Source of the DNA: a virus | Strand: one strand, 5' to 3' | DNA length: 64,000 bases | Virus record (IMG/VR): IMGVR_UViG_3300048930_000991 | Coordinates: 1 to 64,000 of that record | Shown here: positions 15,670 through 24,042 of the stretch, piece by piece | Position numbering within the stretch: the first letter of the stretch is position 1 | Layout of the letters: the number at the start of each line of letters is the position of its first letter | Notes under the pieces: model-generated | The model's database searches: none | Told to the model about the DNA's origin: nothing | The model's input: only the letters and a program-made list of their open reading frames with translations | Translations under genes and position numbers: made by a program

Positions 15670-18096
15670 CTATGCAGCGACAAGCGACCTTTCCTCATGG
15701 TAGCTGTAGCGCCGCGAGAGACACCGTGTATCCTGCTGCGGCCCGCGCGTGAGCTCGAGCGTTAGTAGGCTGTCCGTCGGGAAAGCGGGGCTGAGTTCGA
15801 GGCGGAGATACTCGAACAGTTGACGATCGTGCACCGCGATAACCACCTGACGCTTGTGTTCCTTCGAAAGGGTGCGCAACAGCGCGGCGAGATGCGCGAT
15901 GTGGACGTCGTCCATCGACTGCACCGGATCATCGAGGATTAGCCAAGGCAGCGTCCGGGGCACCGAGAGGTGTAGTGCGAGGAAGAGCGTCAGGGCGGCA
16001 GTGTTGAGATTGCCGGCGCTGAGCATGGCGCCGGGCGTGCCTCCGACAGCGCCGCCGTCGCGGTGATCGGTGACGAGCCGAGGCTGGATCCGCTGGGTGC
16101 CCGCAGCAGGTATACGGAACGCGGGGATAAACGGCTCTCCGGGCGCCAGCCGGACGAAGAGGTCGCGCCATAGACGATTGAGGCGCTCGTTGAACTCCCT
16201 TCGGATTATGCCGGAGCGGATGGTGTCCACGGCGTCCCGGATCTTCGTGCCCTGCGCCCTGACCTTCTGAGCACGCTTCTGCGCGTCGTTCACCTTCTTG
16301 AGCGCCTGTTCGTTCTCGCCGAGGCCCTCGGAAATGCTGTCGCTCCGAGCCTGCAGGGTTCTGATCGTCGCCACGGCTTCCCGTCCCCTGCGACGTGCGG
16401 CGAGCCTGTCCTCCAGCCGCCTTAATTCAGTGTCGAGGAGAAGCTGAATTCTTGCACCGGCTCCCACCGGATCCTCTCCGTCCGCCACCGGGTCTCCCGC
16501 GACGGTCCGAGCGAAATCCGACAACGTCTGCCTTGCTGCGGTCAGGGCGACACTACGGGACTGCGCCTCGGTCACCGCTCGCCTAGCCACCACTTCGGCG
16601 GTGCGCAAGCGAGCCCCTTCCCTCAGCGTGTCAATCATGTTTGCGAGTTCCGTCCGGGCCGCATGCAGGTCGGCTACGGCGCGATCGAGACCAGCAAGCG
16701 TTCGGTCATCTAGCACCGCCTGTTCCAGCGCCGCGATCTCTCGATCAAGCCGGTCTACCTGCGTCTGGGCTTCTGTCCTGGTACGTCCGAGCGCGAGAAG
16801 CCGCTGAGCCGATGACGATAGGCTCCGGACCTTGGCATGGACGTGCTCGACGAGGTTGCCGTCATGAACCTCCGCATAGTCGCGGTCGCACACCGGGCAG
16901 GTGTCTCCATCTATGAACGACGTAAGTTCCGAGAGGATGGAACCCAGACCGCCCGATGAGGCCGGAATATCAGCCATTTCGGCATCGATCGTCTTCACTC
17001 GGGACCGCGCGACTTCGACCTCTCCCTGCGCAGTCCCAAGTCGCTCGGCGTCAGTCTTGGCCTTGGTGCTCCGGGCCGACGCGTGCTCGCTTCGCACGGC
17101 CAGCTGTCGCAACGCCGCGTCCGAGAACGCCGCCATGTCGCCCGGCAGGGATATATCCGAGAGCAGCGCCTCGATGCGTGCCCTGAGCGCCAAGTAGCGT
17201 TCCCCGTTCGCCGCCTCCCAGTGGCCGTAGGCGCCGGGCGCCGCAGCGGTGGGATCGGCTATTGATCCAGCGGCCGGCTGGGCCTTCGCCGCCTCCGCGA
17301 TCTCGCGGCGGATCGATGCCAGCTGGCGTCGGTGATCGGTGATCGACGCGAGCGCTTGTTCGTCCTCGTCCGGCCTGAGTTCCGCCTCGATCGCGCCGAG
17401 CGTGCGGTCGTCGAGTTCCAACGACAGATCGAGCGCAGCGGCTGCACTTCGGATCGTCACCATCTGGTGGCCGATATCCTTGGTGACCTGGAGCAGGCTG
17501 GTCCTCTGATCCTCGATCAGGGCATCGATCCGCGTCTTCTCTAACTCGTTGTCGGACCACCCATCGACGATCTTGCGAACGTTGCGGACGTCTCCAAGCG
17601 GCTTGAGGCCGGACTCGATGGCATCGAGGCGGTCGAGACGAAGGAGCTCGCCCACGAACCGCGCGAGCGGCGAGTCCGCGCCGCTGCCGGAATCCTGGTA
17701 GATCTGCAGCAGCTGACCGAGCAGCGCCTGCGGAAGGTAGCTCCGCTCGCTGAAGAAGGTGGTGAGAGGCCCGTCCAGCGGGATGGCCGACGTTACCCCC
17801 TCTGCCGACAGCGTCGCGCGGTACAGCGCCGAGGTGTTGCCTATCGTCGTCTTCACCGCCACGCTGCCCTGTGCGGCCGAGCGGTGCATGAGCTGCGTGG
17901 CAAAGTCGGGATCCGCACGCCGCAGCGACTGCACGCTTCCGGTCAGCGCCAGTTCGATAGCAAAGAGAAGGCTCGTCTTGCCGGCACCGTTCTCGCCGTG
18001 GATGAGTACGACCTGGGCATCGAGCGGGGCGTGCACGTGTCCACGGATGCTGCGGAAGTCGACGACGTCGAGTTCTTTGAGAAGAAGGTCGGTCAC
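15670..18096 (-). CDS. lmuB: Lamassu SMC-like ATPase LmuB (zinc-hook)
   Basis: This 808-residue protein is a RecF/Rad50-type ABC ATPase. Walker A GENGAGKTS is at residues 34-42. Two long helical arms flank a zinc hook, CPVC, near residues 399-402. The ABC signature region MLSAGNLNTAAL is near 690, Walker B LPWLILDDPVQSMDD near 722, and a switch histidine in VVIAVHDRQLF near 750. GTG start; its start overlaps the stop of the middle gene (GTGA). In Lamassu systems this subunit senses foreign DNA ends or structures and releases the effector. The length and architecture are normal for LmuB. Nearest alternatives are general Rad50-like repair ATPases, but the three-gene context argues against them. 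Confidence 0.85.
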   Translation of the reverse strand: MTDLLLKELDVVDFRSIRGHVHAPLDAQVVLIHGENGAGKTSLLFAIELALTGSVQSLRRADPDFATQLMHRSAAQGSVAVKTTIGNTSALYRATLSAEGVTSAIPLDGPLTTFFSERSYLPQALLGQLLQIYQDSGSGADSPLARFVGELLRLDRLDAIESGLKPLGDVRNVRKIVDGWSDNELEKTRIDALIEDQRTSLLQVTKDIGHQMVTIRSAAAALDLSLELDDRTLGAIEAELRPDEDEQALASITDHRRQLASIRREIAEAAKAQPAAGSIADPTAAAPGAYGHWEAANGERYLALRARIEALLSDISLPGDMAAFSDAALRQLAVRSEHASARSTKAKTDAERLGTAQGEVEVARSRVKTIDAEMADIPASSGGLGSILSELTSFIDGDTCPVCDRDYAEVHDGNLVEHVHAKVRSLSSSAQRLLALGRTRTEAQTQVDRLDREIAALEQAVLDDRTLAGLDRAVADLHAARTELANMIDTLREGARLRTAEVVARRAVTEAQSRSVALTAARQTLSDFARTVAGDPVADGEDPVGAGARIQLLLDTELRRLEDRLAARRRGREAVATIRTLQARSDSISEGLGENEQALKKVNDAQKRAQKVRAQGTKIRDAVDTIRSGIIRREFNERLNRLWRDLFVRLAPGEPFIPAFRIPAAGTQRIQPRLVTDHRDGGAVGGTPGAMLSAGNLNTAALTLFLALHLSVPRTLPWLILDDPVQSMDDVHIAHLAALLRTLSKEHKRQVVIAVHDRQLFEYLRLELSPAFPTDSLLTLELTRGPQQDTRCLSRRYSYHEERSLVAA

Positions 18097-18704
18097 GCTT
18101 TCTCCTCCTTATCCCGTAAAGCGGCATCGATCAGTCGGGCGATCGCGGTGGTCACGGCCTCCTCGCCGTGCTCCGCCGCCGCCATGATCGCCTCGATGGT
18201 ACCGCTGTCCACAGTATTCGCCAGCGCAGCCCGCAGCTGTTCCTGCGCCGATCCGGCTTGGTCCTCCGGACCCGACTGCGGGATCGAGAGTGGCAACAGC
18301 ACCCGGATGCTATCTTCCAGCCGGCGGAGGTCCGGCGTGCCGTCGTCACAGAGGGGAAGCGTGTCGACGTGCAGGACGCGGGCCGTTTCTGCGAGCGATT
18401 CCATGTCGCTCGAGAGCGCAGCGCCGGCCAGCACCACGGTCAGGACATATCTGGATGCGGTTACATCGAGAGCACGGCTCATCGCTTGAACGCGGTGACG
18501 GACGCGAGCGCCGTCGCTGTCTCCGAAGTCTCCTGCCGTTGTGTCGATCAAAAGTACAAGATCCAGCGCGCGCCCGCGCCTGCCACGCAGCGCTCCCGTG
18601 AACTGGAACTCGACGCCGGCGATCCTGAATGGAGTCGGAAGATCGTCATACTCAGCCTCGTGGAGGCGCTGCCTTATTGCGGCTATCAGCGGGGAGTCGA
18701 TCAT
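18093..18704 (-). CDS. lmuC: Lamassu middle component LmuC-like
   Basis: This 203-residue protein has no motif I can name. The N-terminal half is a mixed alpha/beta fold (LDLVLLIDTTAGDF, SRYVLTVVLAGAAL) and the C-terminal half is helical and acidic (EQLRAALANTVDSGTIEAIMAAAEHGEEAV). It is locked between the SIR2 gene (ATGA overlap) and the ATPase gene (GTGA overlap). Small, poorly conserved middle proteins with exactly this position are typical of Lamassu (DdmB in Vibrio) and of ABC-three-component systems. There they bridge the effector and the SMC dimer. The name is inferred from position and size. Confidence 0.7.
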   Translation of the reverse strand: MIDSPLIAAIRQRLHEAEYDDLPTPFRIAGVEFQFTGALRGRRGRALDLVLLIDTTAGDFGDSDGARVRHRVQAMSRALDVTASRYVLTVVLAGAALSSDMESLAETARVLHVDTLPLCDDGTPDLRRLEDSIRVLLPLSIPQSGPEDQAGSAQEQLRAALANTVDSGTIEAIMAAAEHGEEAVTTAIARLIDAALRDKEEKA

Positions 18705-20455
18705 AGCAGCACCTCCGCCACGAACGTCGCGCGCAGCCCATCGATGTCGCCGGATACGCGCAGCATCTCGCCGACGCTGACATGGGATGGCTCCAGCGTT
18801 CCCGTCCTACCAGGTGCGCTGCCGGGCGACCTGCCTGATCGAACCGCCATCGTTCGATGCCACGTGTCGTCCGAATGAATCACGAGGGCGTTGTCGTTTG
18901 CGTACGCTCCATCCGACTGGAGACGGATTGCCTCCGACACCGACTTCACGAGGAAGACGGGACGGATCGGCGCGCCGGGACGATCGGCCTGAAGCGATGC
19001 CACGCCAGCGGTCAGCTCATCACCGGTCGGCGGCTTGACGGACCATTTGCCTGAAGATCGACCATGCTCCAGTAGGGCCAACGTGACGGCGAGATGGCCG
19101 AGGTTCGAGCTTCGGGCGTTCTGATCGGCGGCTAGAATCGCGGCAGTCGACTGGCTGACTTGCTCGTATGCGGTGGGATCACGCTGAAGGGTACCGCCGC
19201 GGAAGACCGACAGAAGTCGCGACCAGTATGCGATTCCCTGGTTCACCGCGGGCGTACGGTCTTCGGCGACGGCGTCGACGGTCGCGCCAGCAGCGAAGAG
19301 GTCACGCAGATCGTTCAGCGATTCAGTCAGCTCGGCGCAGAGCGCGGCCTTGCCGATGGCCGCTAGCGCGAGTTCCATGAGGCAGGCTAGCTTGTCGGTT
19401 ATTGTCTTGAGCACCAACGCGATCAAGACCTGTTCGCCCCAGGCCCGCATGTGACAGGCACGGTGTATGTCGACAATGTTGCCGTTGTAGGCGCCACCGT
19501 AGACCAGGCGCAGGACATCGACCTGCCCCTGCTTGATCTCGTCCTCGCAGAAGACGTGTCCCGGGGCGTCCGGTTCGCAAGGCCATGGCCAGGGATTTAT
19601 GGCCGTTGCCTCGGTGAAGACGGCCTGAAGGTTCATGTCCTGGATCGACAGGCCTAGCACCAGCGACTTCTTGTTCGTTGCCACGTCGCGGACCGCGTTC
19701 CGCATCGCCGCGAAGTCCTGATTGTAGGGCCACCTGCCTATTTGCGTGTGACTACCGGTAAGGAATCGTCGATATTTTGCCTCGTCCTGCTGCGCATGCT
19801 CGACGCACCCGTGGAATTTGAGCAGCGTGGCCTTGCCAGGCGGATCGCGAAGCTGACCAGGATCGACGACGATCTGCAGCAGTCCGGGCACGCTGCCGCC
19901 GAGACGCCGGACGGCGGCCTCGATGAAGCCGTCCCAGTTCGCGGAGGCGATCGTCTGAACCGCGCCCTCAAGCACCAGGATCGCGATGCACAGGTGCGCG
20001 GCTGCCGGCGGGGCCGGGTGCGCGAACTGCCGTCGGATGTCAATCGCGTTCCAAAGGATGAAGTCTGAAGGCTCGTCCGGAATGCGGATATCAAGGATAC
20101 GGGAGTAGCTGTTCCAGAGCGTGTCGACGATCTGCTTGCGGAGCGCCCATTCGTCGAACGGCCGGTGCAGGTCGGATCCGATCGTGGCGCGATCCAGACC
20201 AGCAAACCTGAGTGCCTCGTCCAGCGCCGGCAGGTAATCCGCGGCAATCGCCGGATTTGAGGTGCATGCCCGAATATACTCCATCGCTGCAGCGATCAGC
20301 CCGCCAAGGCTTGGCGCCCGTCTCGAGATGCCGGAGCCGATCCACAGCGCGAACTCGCCGTTCTCGACCGCCTTCGCGGTCGATGCGAATTCCCCGTCGA
20401 GCTTCGCCAGTACCTGGCGCACAGTTATGTCAGTCGCGCTGGGCACAAGACCCAC
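18701..20455 (-). CDS. lmuA: SIR2-domain effector, Lamassu LmuA (Sir2 type)
   Basis: This 584-residue protein has an N-terminal SIR2-like fold: GSGIS at residues 40-44 for the dinucleotide loop, SANWDGFIE at 171-179 with the Asn and Asp that hold NAD, KFHG at 213-216 with the catalytic His215, and VLGLSIQDMNL near 266-276. The remaining 300 residues are helical and not recognised. Defence SIR2 proteins deplete NAD+ once activated, causing abortive infection. GTG start, with GGGGAGG placed well upstream. It is the first gene of a three-gene coupled operon with the middle protein and SMC ATPase, which matches the Lamassu-Sir2 subtype. Confidence 0.82.
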   Translation of the reverse strand: MGLVPSATDITVRQVLAKLDGEFASTAKAVENGEFALWIGSGISRRAPSLGGLIAAAMEYIRACTSNPAIAADYLPALDEALRFAGLDRATIGSDLHRPFDEWALRKQIVDTLWNSYSRILDIRIPDEPSDFILWNAIDIRRQFAHPAPPAAAHLCIAILVLEGAVQTIASANWDGFIEAAVRRLGGSVPGLLQIVVDPGQLRDPPGKATLLKFHGCVEHAQQDEAKYRRFLTGSHTQIGRWPYNQDFAAMRNAVRDVATNKKSLVLGLSIQDMNLQAVFTEATAINPWPWPCEPDAPGHVFCEDEIKQGQVDVLRLVYGGAYNGNIVDIHRACHMRAWGEQVLIALVLKTITDKLACLMELALAAIGKAALCAELTESLNDLRDLFAAGATVDAVAEDRTPAVNQGIAYWSRLLSVFRGGTLQRDPTAYEQVSQSTAAILAADQNARSSNLGHLAVTLALLEHGRSSGKWSVKPPTGDELTAGVASLQADRPGAPIRPVFLVKSVSEAIRLQSDGAYANDNALVIHSDDTWHRTMAVRSGRSPGSAPGRTGTLEPSHVSVGEMLRVSGDIDGLRATFVAEVLL

Positions 20456-20688
20456 GGTATGCCTCCCCGATCGGCATGACGTGCGTCACCCGTAACCGCT
20501 GAAAGGCTATGTACATTCCAGTAGCAAGGCAACGGGATGTCGCAAACCGCGAACTGCTGACGGCCTCGCTGGCCGGAGCCCGGCGGTTTTGCTCAGCCGC
20601 TGCGGATAGAGGTTGGAGTGGAAATCTACATGCCCGGCCCTATACAGCCACTTTCGCCCAAGGCAGCCCTCAGACATCGCGATAGCCG
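20456..20688. other. Upstream region of the defence operon / tail tube junction
   Basis: These 233 bases lie between the start of the SIR2 gene and the end of the tail tube gene on the same strand. They must hold any dedicated promoter of the defence operon. The ribosome-binding site for the SIR2 GTG is at its left edge. The base composition is less G+C-rich than in the phage genes. CGGCATGACG at 20473-20482 matches a decamer at 15422-15431. I see no gene. Confidence 0.4.
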
Positions 20689-21645
20689 TCACGCATACTC
20701 GGTCCCGGCTTGCTGGTTCTTGAGCACCGCCGTCATCATTCGGGTGGCGGTCGCGTTGTAGGCGGCCCGGAACTCGAACGCCGCCTCGACGCCGCCCGGC
20801 CCTTCGACCGGCGTCTTCGCCAGCGCCAAATAGACCTCGTGCAGCGTGAAGGTCAGGCTGCGGTTGGCGTCGATCGTGTAGCTGAAGGCGAACTCTGCAG
20901 CGGCGTTGTTCTGCGCCTGCGTCAGCAGCGTGGTGTCCGCGAAACGCGCGGTGATCTGCCCGGTGGCGCGCGCGATGCCGGGATCCACGCCCTCGACCTT
21001 CCGGTCGGCGCGGATGGTGCGCACCATCTCCATGCCGTTGGCGTAGGTGAGCCGTGCCCCGGTCACCTGCGCGAGCGCCGAGCCGTTCCGACTGATCGTC
21101 CCCTGCGCCTTGTGGAAGGCCGTGTAGGCGGCGCTGGTCGGCGTGCCGCCTGAACTCGAGGCGCCGCGCGTCGAGCCCTGCCCCATCAGCCCGAAGGTCG
21201 CGGTGGCGGGCCCGGTCGGCGAGAAGTCGATCTCCAGCGTGTCGGCGCGCACCCCGGTGCAGAGATCGTAGTTCGGCACGTCCGGATAGCCGATCTCGAC
21301 GCTGTTCGAGGGCAGCGCCGCGGCGCCCGAGCCGAAGCTGTGGATGAAGTTTGGGCTGGTGCCGGTGGTGGCAGGCGGGCCGAGCAACAGGCGCAGCCAG
21401 TGCCCTATGTTGATCAGGTCCACCGGCACCACCGCCTGGCCCTGCACGGTGACGGTATCGAGGAAGGGTGCCGCCGGATCGCGGCTGCTGCCGACGCCGA
21501 TGACGTCGGCATCGAGCAACGGCTGCTCGGCACCGAGGTCGCAGGAGAGGAAGGGCATACGCAGCCAGTCGCCCGCGGGCGCGGTGCCGTAGGTCGCCTC
21601 GGGGATCATGAGCAGACGGCAATTGGCGCCGATGGCACGGGGCAT
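20689..21645 (-). CDS. Major tail tube protein
   Basis: This 318-residue protein starts MPRAIGANCRLLMIPEATYG, a common opening of siphovirus tail tube proteins of this type. It is beta-rich, with alternating hydrophobic strands (TLEIDFSPTGPATATFGLMG, NRSLTFTLHEVYLALAKTP) and a C-terminal EFRAAYNATATRMMTAVLKN segment. It is preceded by tail completion genes and followed, after the inserted defence operon, by the tail chaperone. Phage tube genes are normally adjacent to the chaperone. The gene itself looks intact. Confidence 0.8.
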   Translation of the reverse strand: MPRAIGANCRLLMIPEATYGTAPAGDWLRMPFLSCDLGAEQPLLDADVIGVGSSRDPAAPFLDTVTVQGQAVVPVDLINIGHWLRLLLGPPATTGTSPNFIHSFGSGAAALPSNSVEIGYPDVPNYDLCTGVRADTLEIDFSPTGPATATFGLMGQGSTRGASSSGGTPTSAAYTAFHKAQGTISRNGSALAQVTGARLTYANGMEMVRTIRADRKVEGVDPGIARATGQITARFADTTLLTQAQNNAAAEFAFSYTIDANRSLTFTLHEVYLALAKTPVEGPGGVEAAFEFRAAYNATATRMMTAVLKNQQAGTEYA

Positions 21646-21679
21646 CGGAGGTCTCCGGGATCAGCGGGAGGAAGAGGCG

Positions 21680-22126
21680 TCAGGCCAGCGGCGAGCCGGC
21701 GACGGTGAAGAACAGCGTGACGGGGACCGACGCAGCGCGCGCGGCGGCAGCGCCCTCGAACTCGACATCCTCGAAGTCAGGCGCACCGGGCTGTGCCCAC
21801 TCCACCGCGCCGCCGAGCGTGCGGTCAGCGGTGATGGCGGCAGCGAGGTCCACCAGCAGCGCGTCGAGCAGCACGGCACGGGCCGCCGGCGTCGCCCCGG
21901 CCACGGTGACTTCGACCTCGGCGCGATGCTCGATGGCCCAGGCGAGCGGCGACAGGATCGCCGTCTCCTCCACGGTCTCGCCGTCGCGGATGACGACCAG
22001 CCCGCCCGGCGGCAGACGCTGCGGCACGGTCTCGCCGCGCAGCACCAGCGGGGCGGGATTGCGGGTGGCAAGCGCGGTCTGCAGCCGGCCATGCAGCGCC
22101 GCGATGGCGGCCTCGCGCATGCTCAC
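21680..22126 (-). CDS. Tail terminator / minor tail protein candidate
   Basis: This 148-residue protein starts at the GTG whose last bases form the stop of the upstream gene (GTGA overlap); an ATG two codons later is also possible. The start MREAAIAALHGRLQTAL and a later LLDALLVDLAAAITAD match the general pattern of tail terminator proteins (lambda gpU-like), which cap the tube and join it to the head. It lies just before the tail tube gene as expected. The family was assigned from pattern and order rather than a sharp motif. Confidence 0.62.
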   Translation of the reverse strand: MSMREAAIAALHGRLQTALATRNPAPLVLRGETVPQRLPPGGLVVIRDGETVEETAILSPLAWAIEHRAEVEVTVAGATPAARAVLLDALLVDLAAAITADRTLGGAVEWAQPGAPDFEDVEFEGAAAARAASVPVTLFFTVAGSPLA

Positions 22127-22851
22127 GGCGCCGCCCTCCCGCTCTCGCGCTCCCAGGCCGCCACGAAGCGCCCCGGCAGCCGACGCAGGCCGCGCTCGGC
22201 GGCGCCCTTCACGTCCAGCCGTTTGGCCAGTTTCACCTGCGGCAGCAGCAGGAACATCGGCACCATGCCGCGGGCGAGCATGCCGCGCGCCCAGGCCTCG
22301 CGACCCTTGCGGTTGCCGGTGCCGATCTCGGCGAGGCCGCCGGCGACGAGGCGGGTGCGACGACGCCGGCCGGCCTGCTCGCCCTGGCGCAGCGGCAGGC
22401 ACCACACGAAGCCCCGGTTGGACTTGAAGGGGCGCAGGAATGCCTGCCCGGAGGCGACCATCTGCGCCGGGGTAACGCGCATCCCCTTCTCGCCGCGTCC
22501 CCGGCGCCCGCGCGCCGCGTTGAAGCCGGTCGGGATGGCGAGGAACTTCCGCCCGCCTTTCGCCCGGATCAGTGCACCGCGCTCGAAGGCGTCGATCACG
22601 TTCGGCACCTTGGTCCAGACAAGGCCGGCGGGGCGGAGCGACTGCCCCGCGCGGGGAAACACCTGAGACCGCCAGGCATTGGCGATCCCCCGCGCATTGC
22701 CGCCGAAGCTGCTGGTCACCTGCCGCCGCAGCTCCGCCTTGACCTGCTCCGTCTCGGCGCGGATCGCCGTCATCGCCGCACGCTCGCCGGCCCGCACCTC
22801 GGCCGCGAGCACCTGCCGCAGGTCGCCGACGATGCGGGTGCCGACCCTCAC
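22123..22851 (-). CDS. Phage DUF6441-type protein, neck/tail completion
   Basis: This 242-residue, very basic protein (GTG start overlapping the holin-like gene stop) has an N-terminal helix (DLRQVLAAEVRAGERAAMTAIRAE) and a segment SSFGGNARGIANAWRSQVFP, typical of DUF6441 or HK97 gp10-like tail completion proteins. The middle is Arg/Gly-rich. These proteins occur between head joiner and tail terminator genes and complete the neck. The exact role is not established here. Confidence 0.68.
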   Translation of the reverse strand: MRVGTRIVGDLRQVLAAEVRAGERAAMTAIRAETEQVKAELRRQVTSSFGGNARGIANAWRSQVFPRAGQSLRPAGLVWTKVPNVIDAFERGALIRAKGGRKFLAIPTGFNAARGRRGRGEKGMRVTPAQMVASGQAFLRPFKSNRGFVWCLPLRQGEQAGRRRRTRLVAGGLAEIGTGNRKGREAWARGMLARGMVPMFLLLPQVKLAKRLDVKGAAERGLRRLPGRFVAAWERESGRAAP

Positions 22852-23168
22852 GATCCGCCGCCGCCGGGCGGCAGGCCGGTGCGATGGCGGATGATGGCGA
22901 CGGCGAGGTCATGCAGCGCCGCCTGGCCGAGGTAGCCGAACACGAAGGCGAACAGGAACCGGCCATACTCGTTGAACTCGAGGAAGCCGCCGAGCGCGTA
23001 GCCGGCGCTGCCGACCAGGGCGGCGGAGGGAACCTCCCAGGCCAGGCACCAGCCGAAGCGCCGGCGCTCCGGGTTGTTCCAGCGCACGAACCCGCCGGCG
23101 AGGCCGGCCACGGCGCCGAGCAGCAGGTCGCGCAGGATCTCCAACAGGGTGAGAGCATTCTGCGGCAT
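22848..23168 (-). CDS. Small membrane protein, holin candidate
   Basis: This 106-residue protein starts at MPQNALTLLEIL. Three hydrophobic segments can be seen: about residues 8-27 (LLEILRDLLLGAVAGLAGGF), 44-62 (AWEVPSAALVGSAGYALGG) and 70-85. The tail is charged and glycine-rich. A short multi-spanning protein in a lysis neighbourhood is consistent with a holin. It is separated from the endolysin-spanin genes by the head-tail joining gene. Another membrane function remains possible. Confidence 0.6.
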   Translation of the reverse strand: MPQNALTLLEILRDLLLGAVAGLAGGFVRWNNPERRRFGWCLAWEVPSAALVGSAGYALGGFLEFNEYGRFLFAFVFGYLGQAALHDLAVAIIRHRTGLPPGGGGS

Positions 23169-23181
23169 GGGGTGGGGGCTC

Positions 23182-23490
23182 CTATCGCTGGCAGAGCACG
23201 CGCCAGGCGGTGCCCGAGGCGTCGCGCTCGGCATGGGTGACGGTGAGCAGGTCGGCGCCGAGGGCGAAGGTGTCGCCGGCGGCGAGGCCGGGGAGGACGG
23301 CGATGGCGACCGAGAGGATGTCGGTGGCCGAGAGGATCTCGGTGCCGAAGGCATCGGCCACGCGGTCTGGCGAGGAGCGCAGCACCCTGACCGCAATGGG
23401 CGCGCCGGTGCCGCCCTGTCGGTAGACAGCGTCGGCCCCGAGGTTCGGATCGGCGACCAGGGCCGCCATAGCATCGACGAAGGCGTTCAT
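23182..23490 (-). CDS. Head-tail joining protein
   Basis: This 102-residue protein has the typical opening FVDAMAALVADPNLGADAVYR, followed by PIAVRVLRSSPDRVADAFG and a C-terminal LLTVTHAERDASGTAWRVLC. This is the small beta-barrel joiner of the lambda gpFII kind. The ATG overlaps the stop of the Rz1-like gene. It lies inside the lysis genes rather than directly after the capsid genes, a mixed arrangement also found in some alphaproteobacterial prophages. Confidence 0.75.
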   Translation of the reverse strand: MNAFVDAMAALVADPNLGADAVYRQGGTGAPIAVRVLRSSPDRVADAFGTEILSATDILSVAIAVLPGLAAGDTFALGADLLTVTHAERDASGTAWRVLCQR

Positions 23491-23750
23491 CGCTCGCCCC
23501 CGTCGGCCGGGTTCAGCCGCCGCACGGCGGTGAGCCGCCCGGCGCAGTCGGCATGGGCGGCGTCGTAGGCCAGCAGCAGCTCCGCCACCTGCCCTTGGGT
23601 CAGACTGTCCGAGGCCGGCAGCGCCGGCGCCGCTGCGCAGATAAGCAGCGCATCAGGGAGGCGGAGCGGCAGCAGCCGGATCTCCGGCGGAGCGGCTGGC
23701 GCGCAGGCGCTCGACAGCATCGCGCAGCACAGGGGCAGCGCCGGCAGCAT
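23487..23750 (-). CDS. Rz1-like outer-membrane spanin lipoprotein
   Basis: This 87-residue protein starts MLPALPLCCAMLSSACAP. It has a short hydrophobic signal ending in SSAC, a relaxed lipobox, then a Pro-rich stretch (APAAPPEIRLLPLRLP). The first 98 bases overlap the end of the Rz-like gene in another frame, the hallmark arrangement of spanin pairs. A lipid-anchored spanin would link with the inner-membrane partner and disrupt the outer membrane at lysis. The lipobox is not ideal, so confidence is moderate. Confidence 0.58.
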   Translation of the reverse strand: MLPALPLCCAMLSSACAPAAPPEIRLLPLRLPDALLICAAAPALPASDSLTQGQVAELLLAYDAAHADCAGRLTAVRRLNPADGGER

Positions 23751-24042
23751 GGCTCGGGTCACGGCGGAGGGCCTCCAGGTTGGCGCCAAGGCGCGTGGCC
23801 TGGGCGCGGGCGCGCTCGGCCTCGCCAGTCAGCGCGGCGATGTGGCGGGCGTGCTCGGCGGTGGCGCGGGCGAGCGCCGCGGCATTCGCCTCGGCGGTGC
23901 GGCTGGCCATTGCGGCATCCAGGCGGGCGGCGTCGCGCTGCGACCGGAAGTGCCAGGCGACGGTCACCGAGAGCAGCAGCGCGCCGCCCAGCGCGATCGG
24001 CACGGCGTGCCGGCCGAGCAGCGTGAGGATCGCGGCGCCCAT
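23653..24042 (-). CDS. Rz-like inner-membrane spanin
   Basis: This 129-residue protein has one N-terminal membrane segment (about residues 11-30, AVPIALGGALLLSVTVAW), then a long helical periplasmic domain (residues 34-110) rich in Ala, Glu and Arg, with a Pro-rich tail. It starts directly after the endolysin gene and its end overlaps the Rz1-like gene. The arrangement endolysin-Rz-Rz1 is conserved in phages of Gram-negative hosts. It should span the periplasm together with the lipoprotein. Confidence 0.72.
   Translation of the reverse strand: MGAAILTLLGRHAVPIALGGALLLSVTVAWHFRSQRDAARLDAAMASRTAEANAAALARATAEHARHIAALTGEAERARAQATRLGANLEALRRDPSHAAGAAPVLRDAVERLRASRSAGDPAAAAPPP

Noticed and set aside
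15433-15765. Plus-strand ORF of 110 codons at the defence junction
   Set aside because: It overlaps the lmuB end, has no ribosome-binding site that I can see, and resembles nothing recognisable.
15670-18096. Wadjet JetC or Gabija-type ATPase
   Set aside because: No JetA, JetB or JetD and no UvrD-like partner; the SIR2 effector and small middle gene fit Lamassu better.
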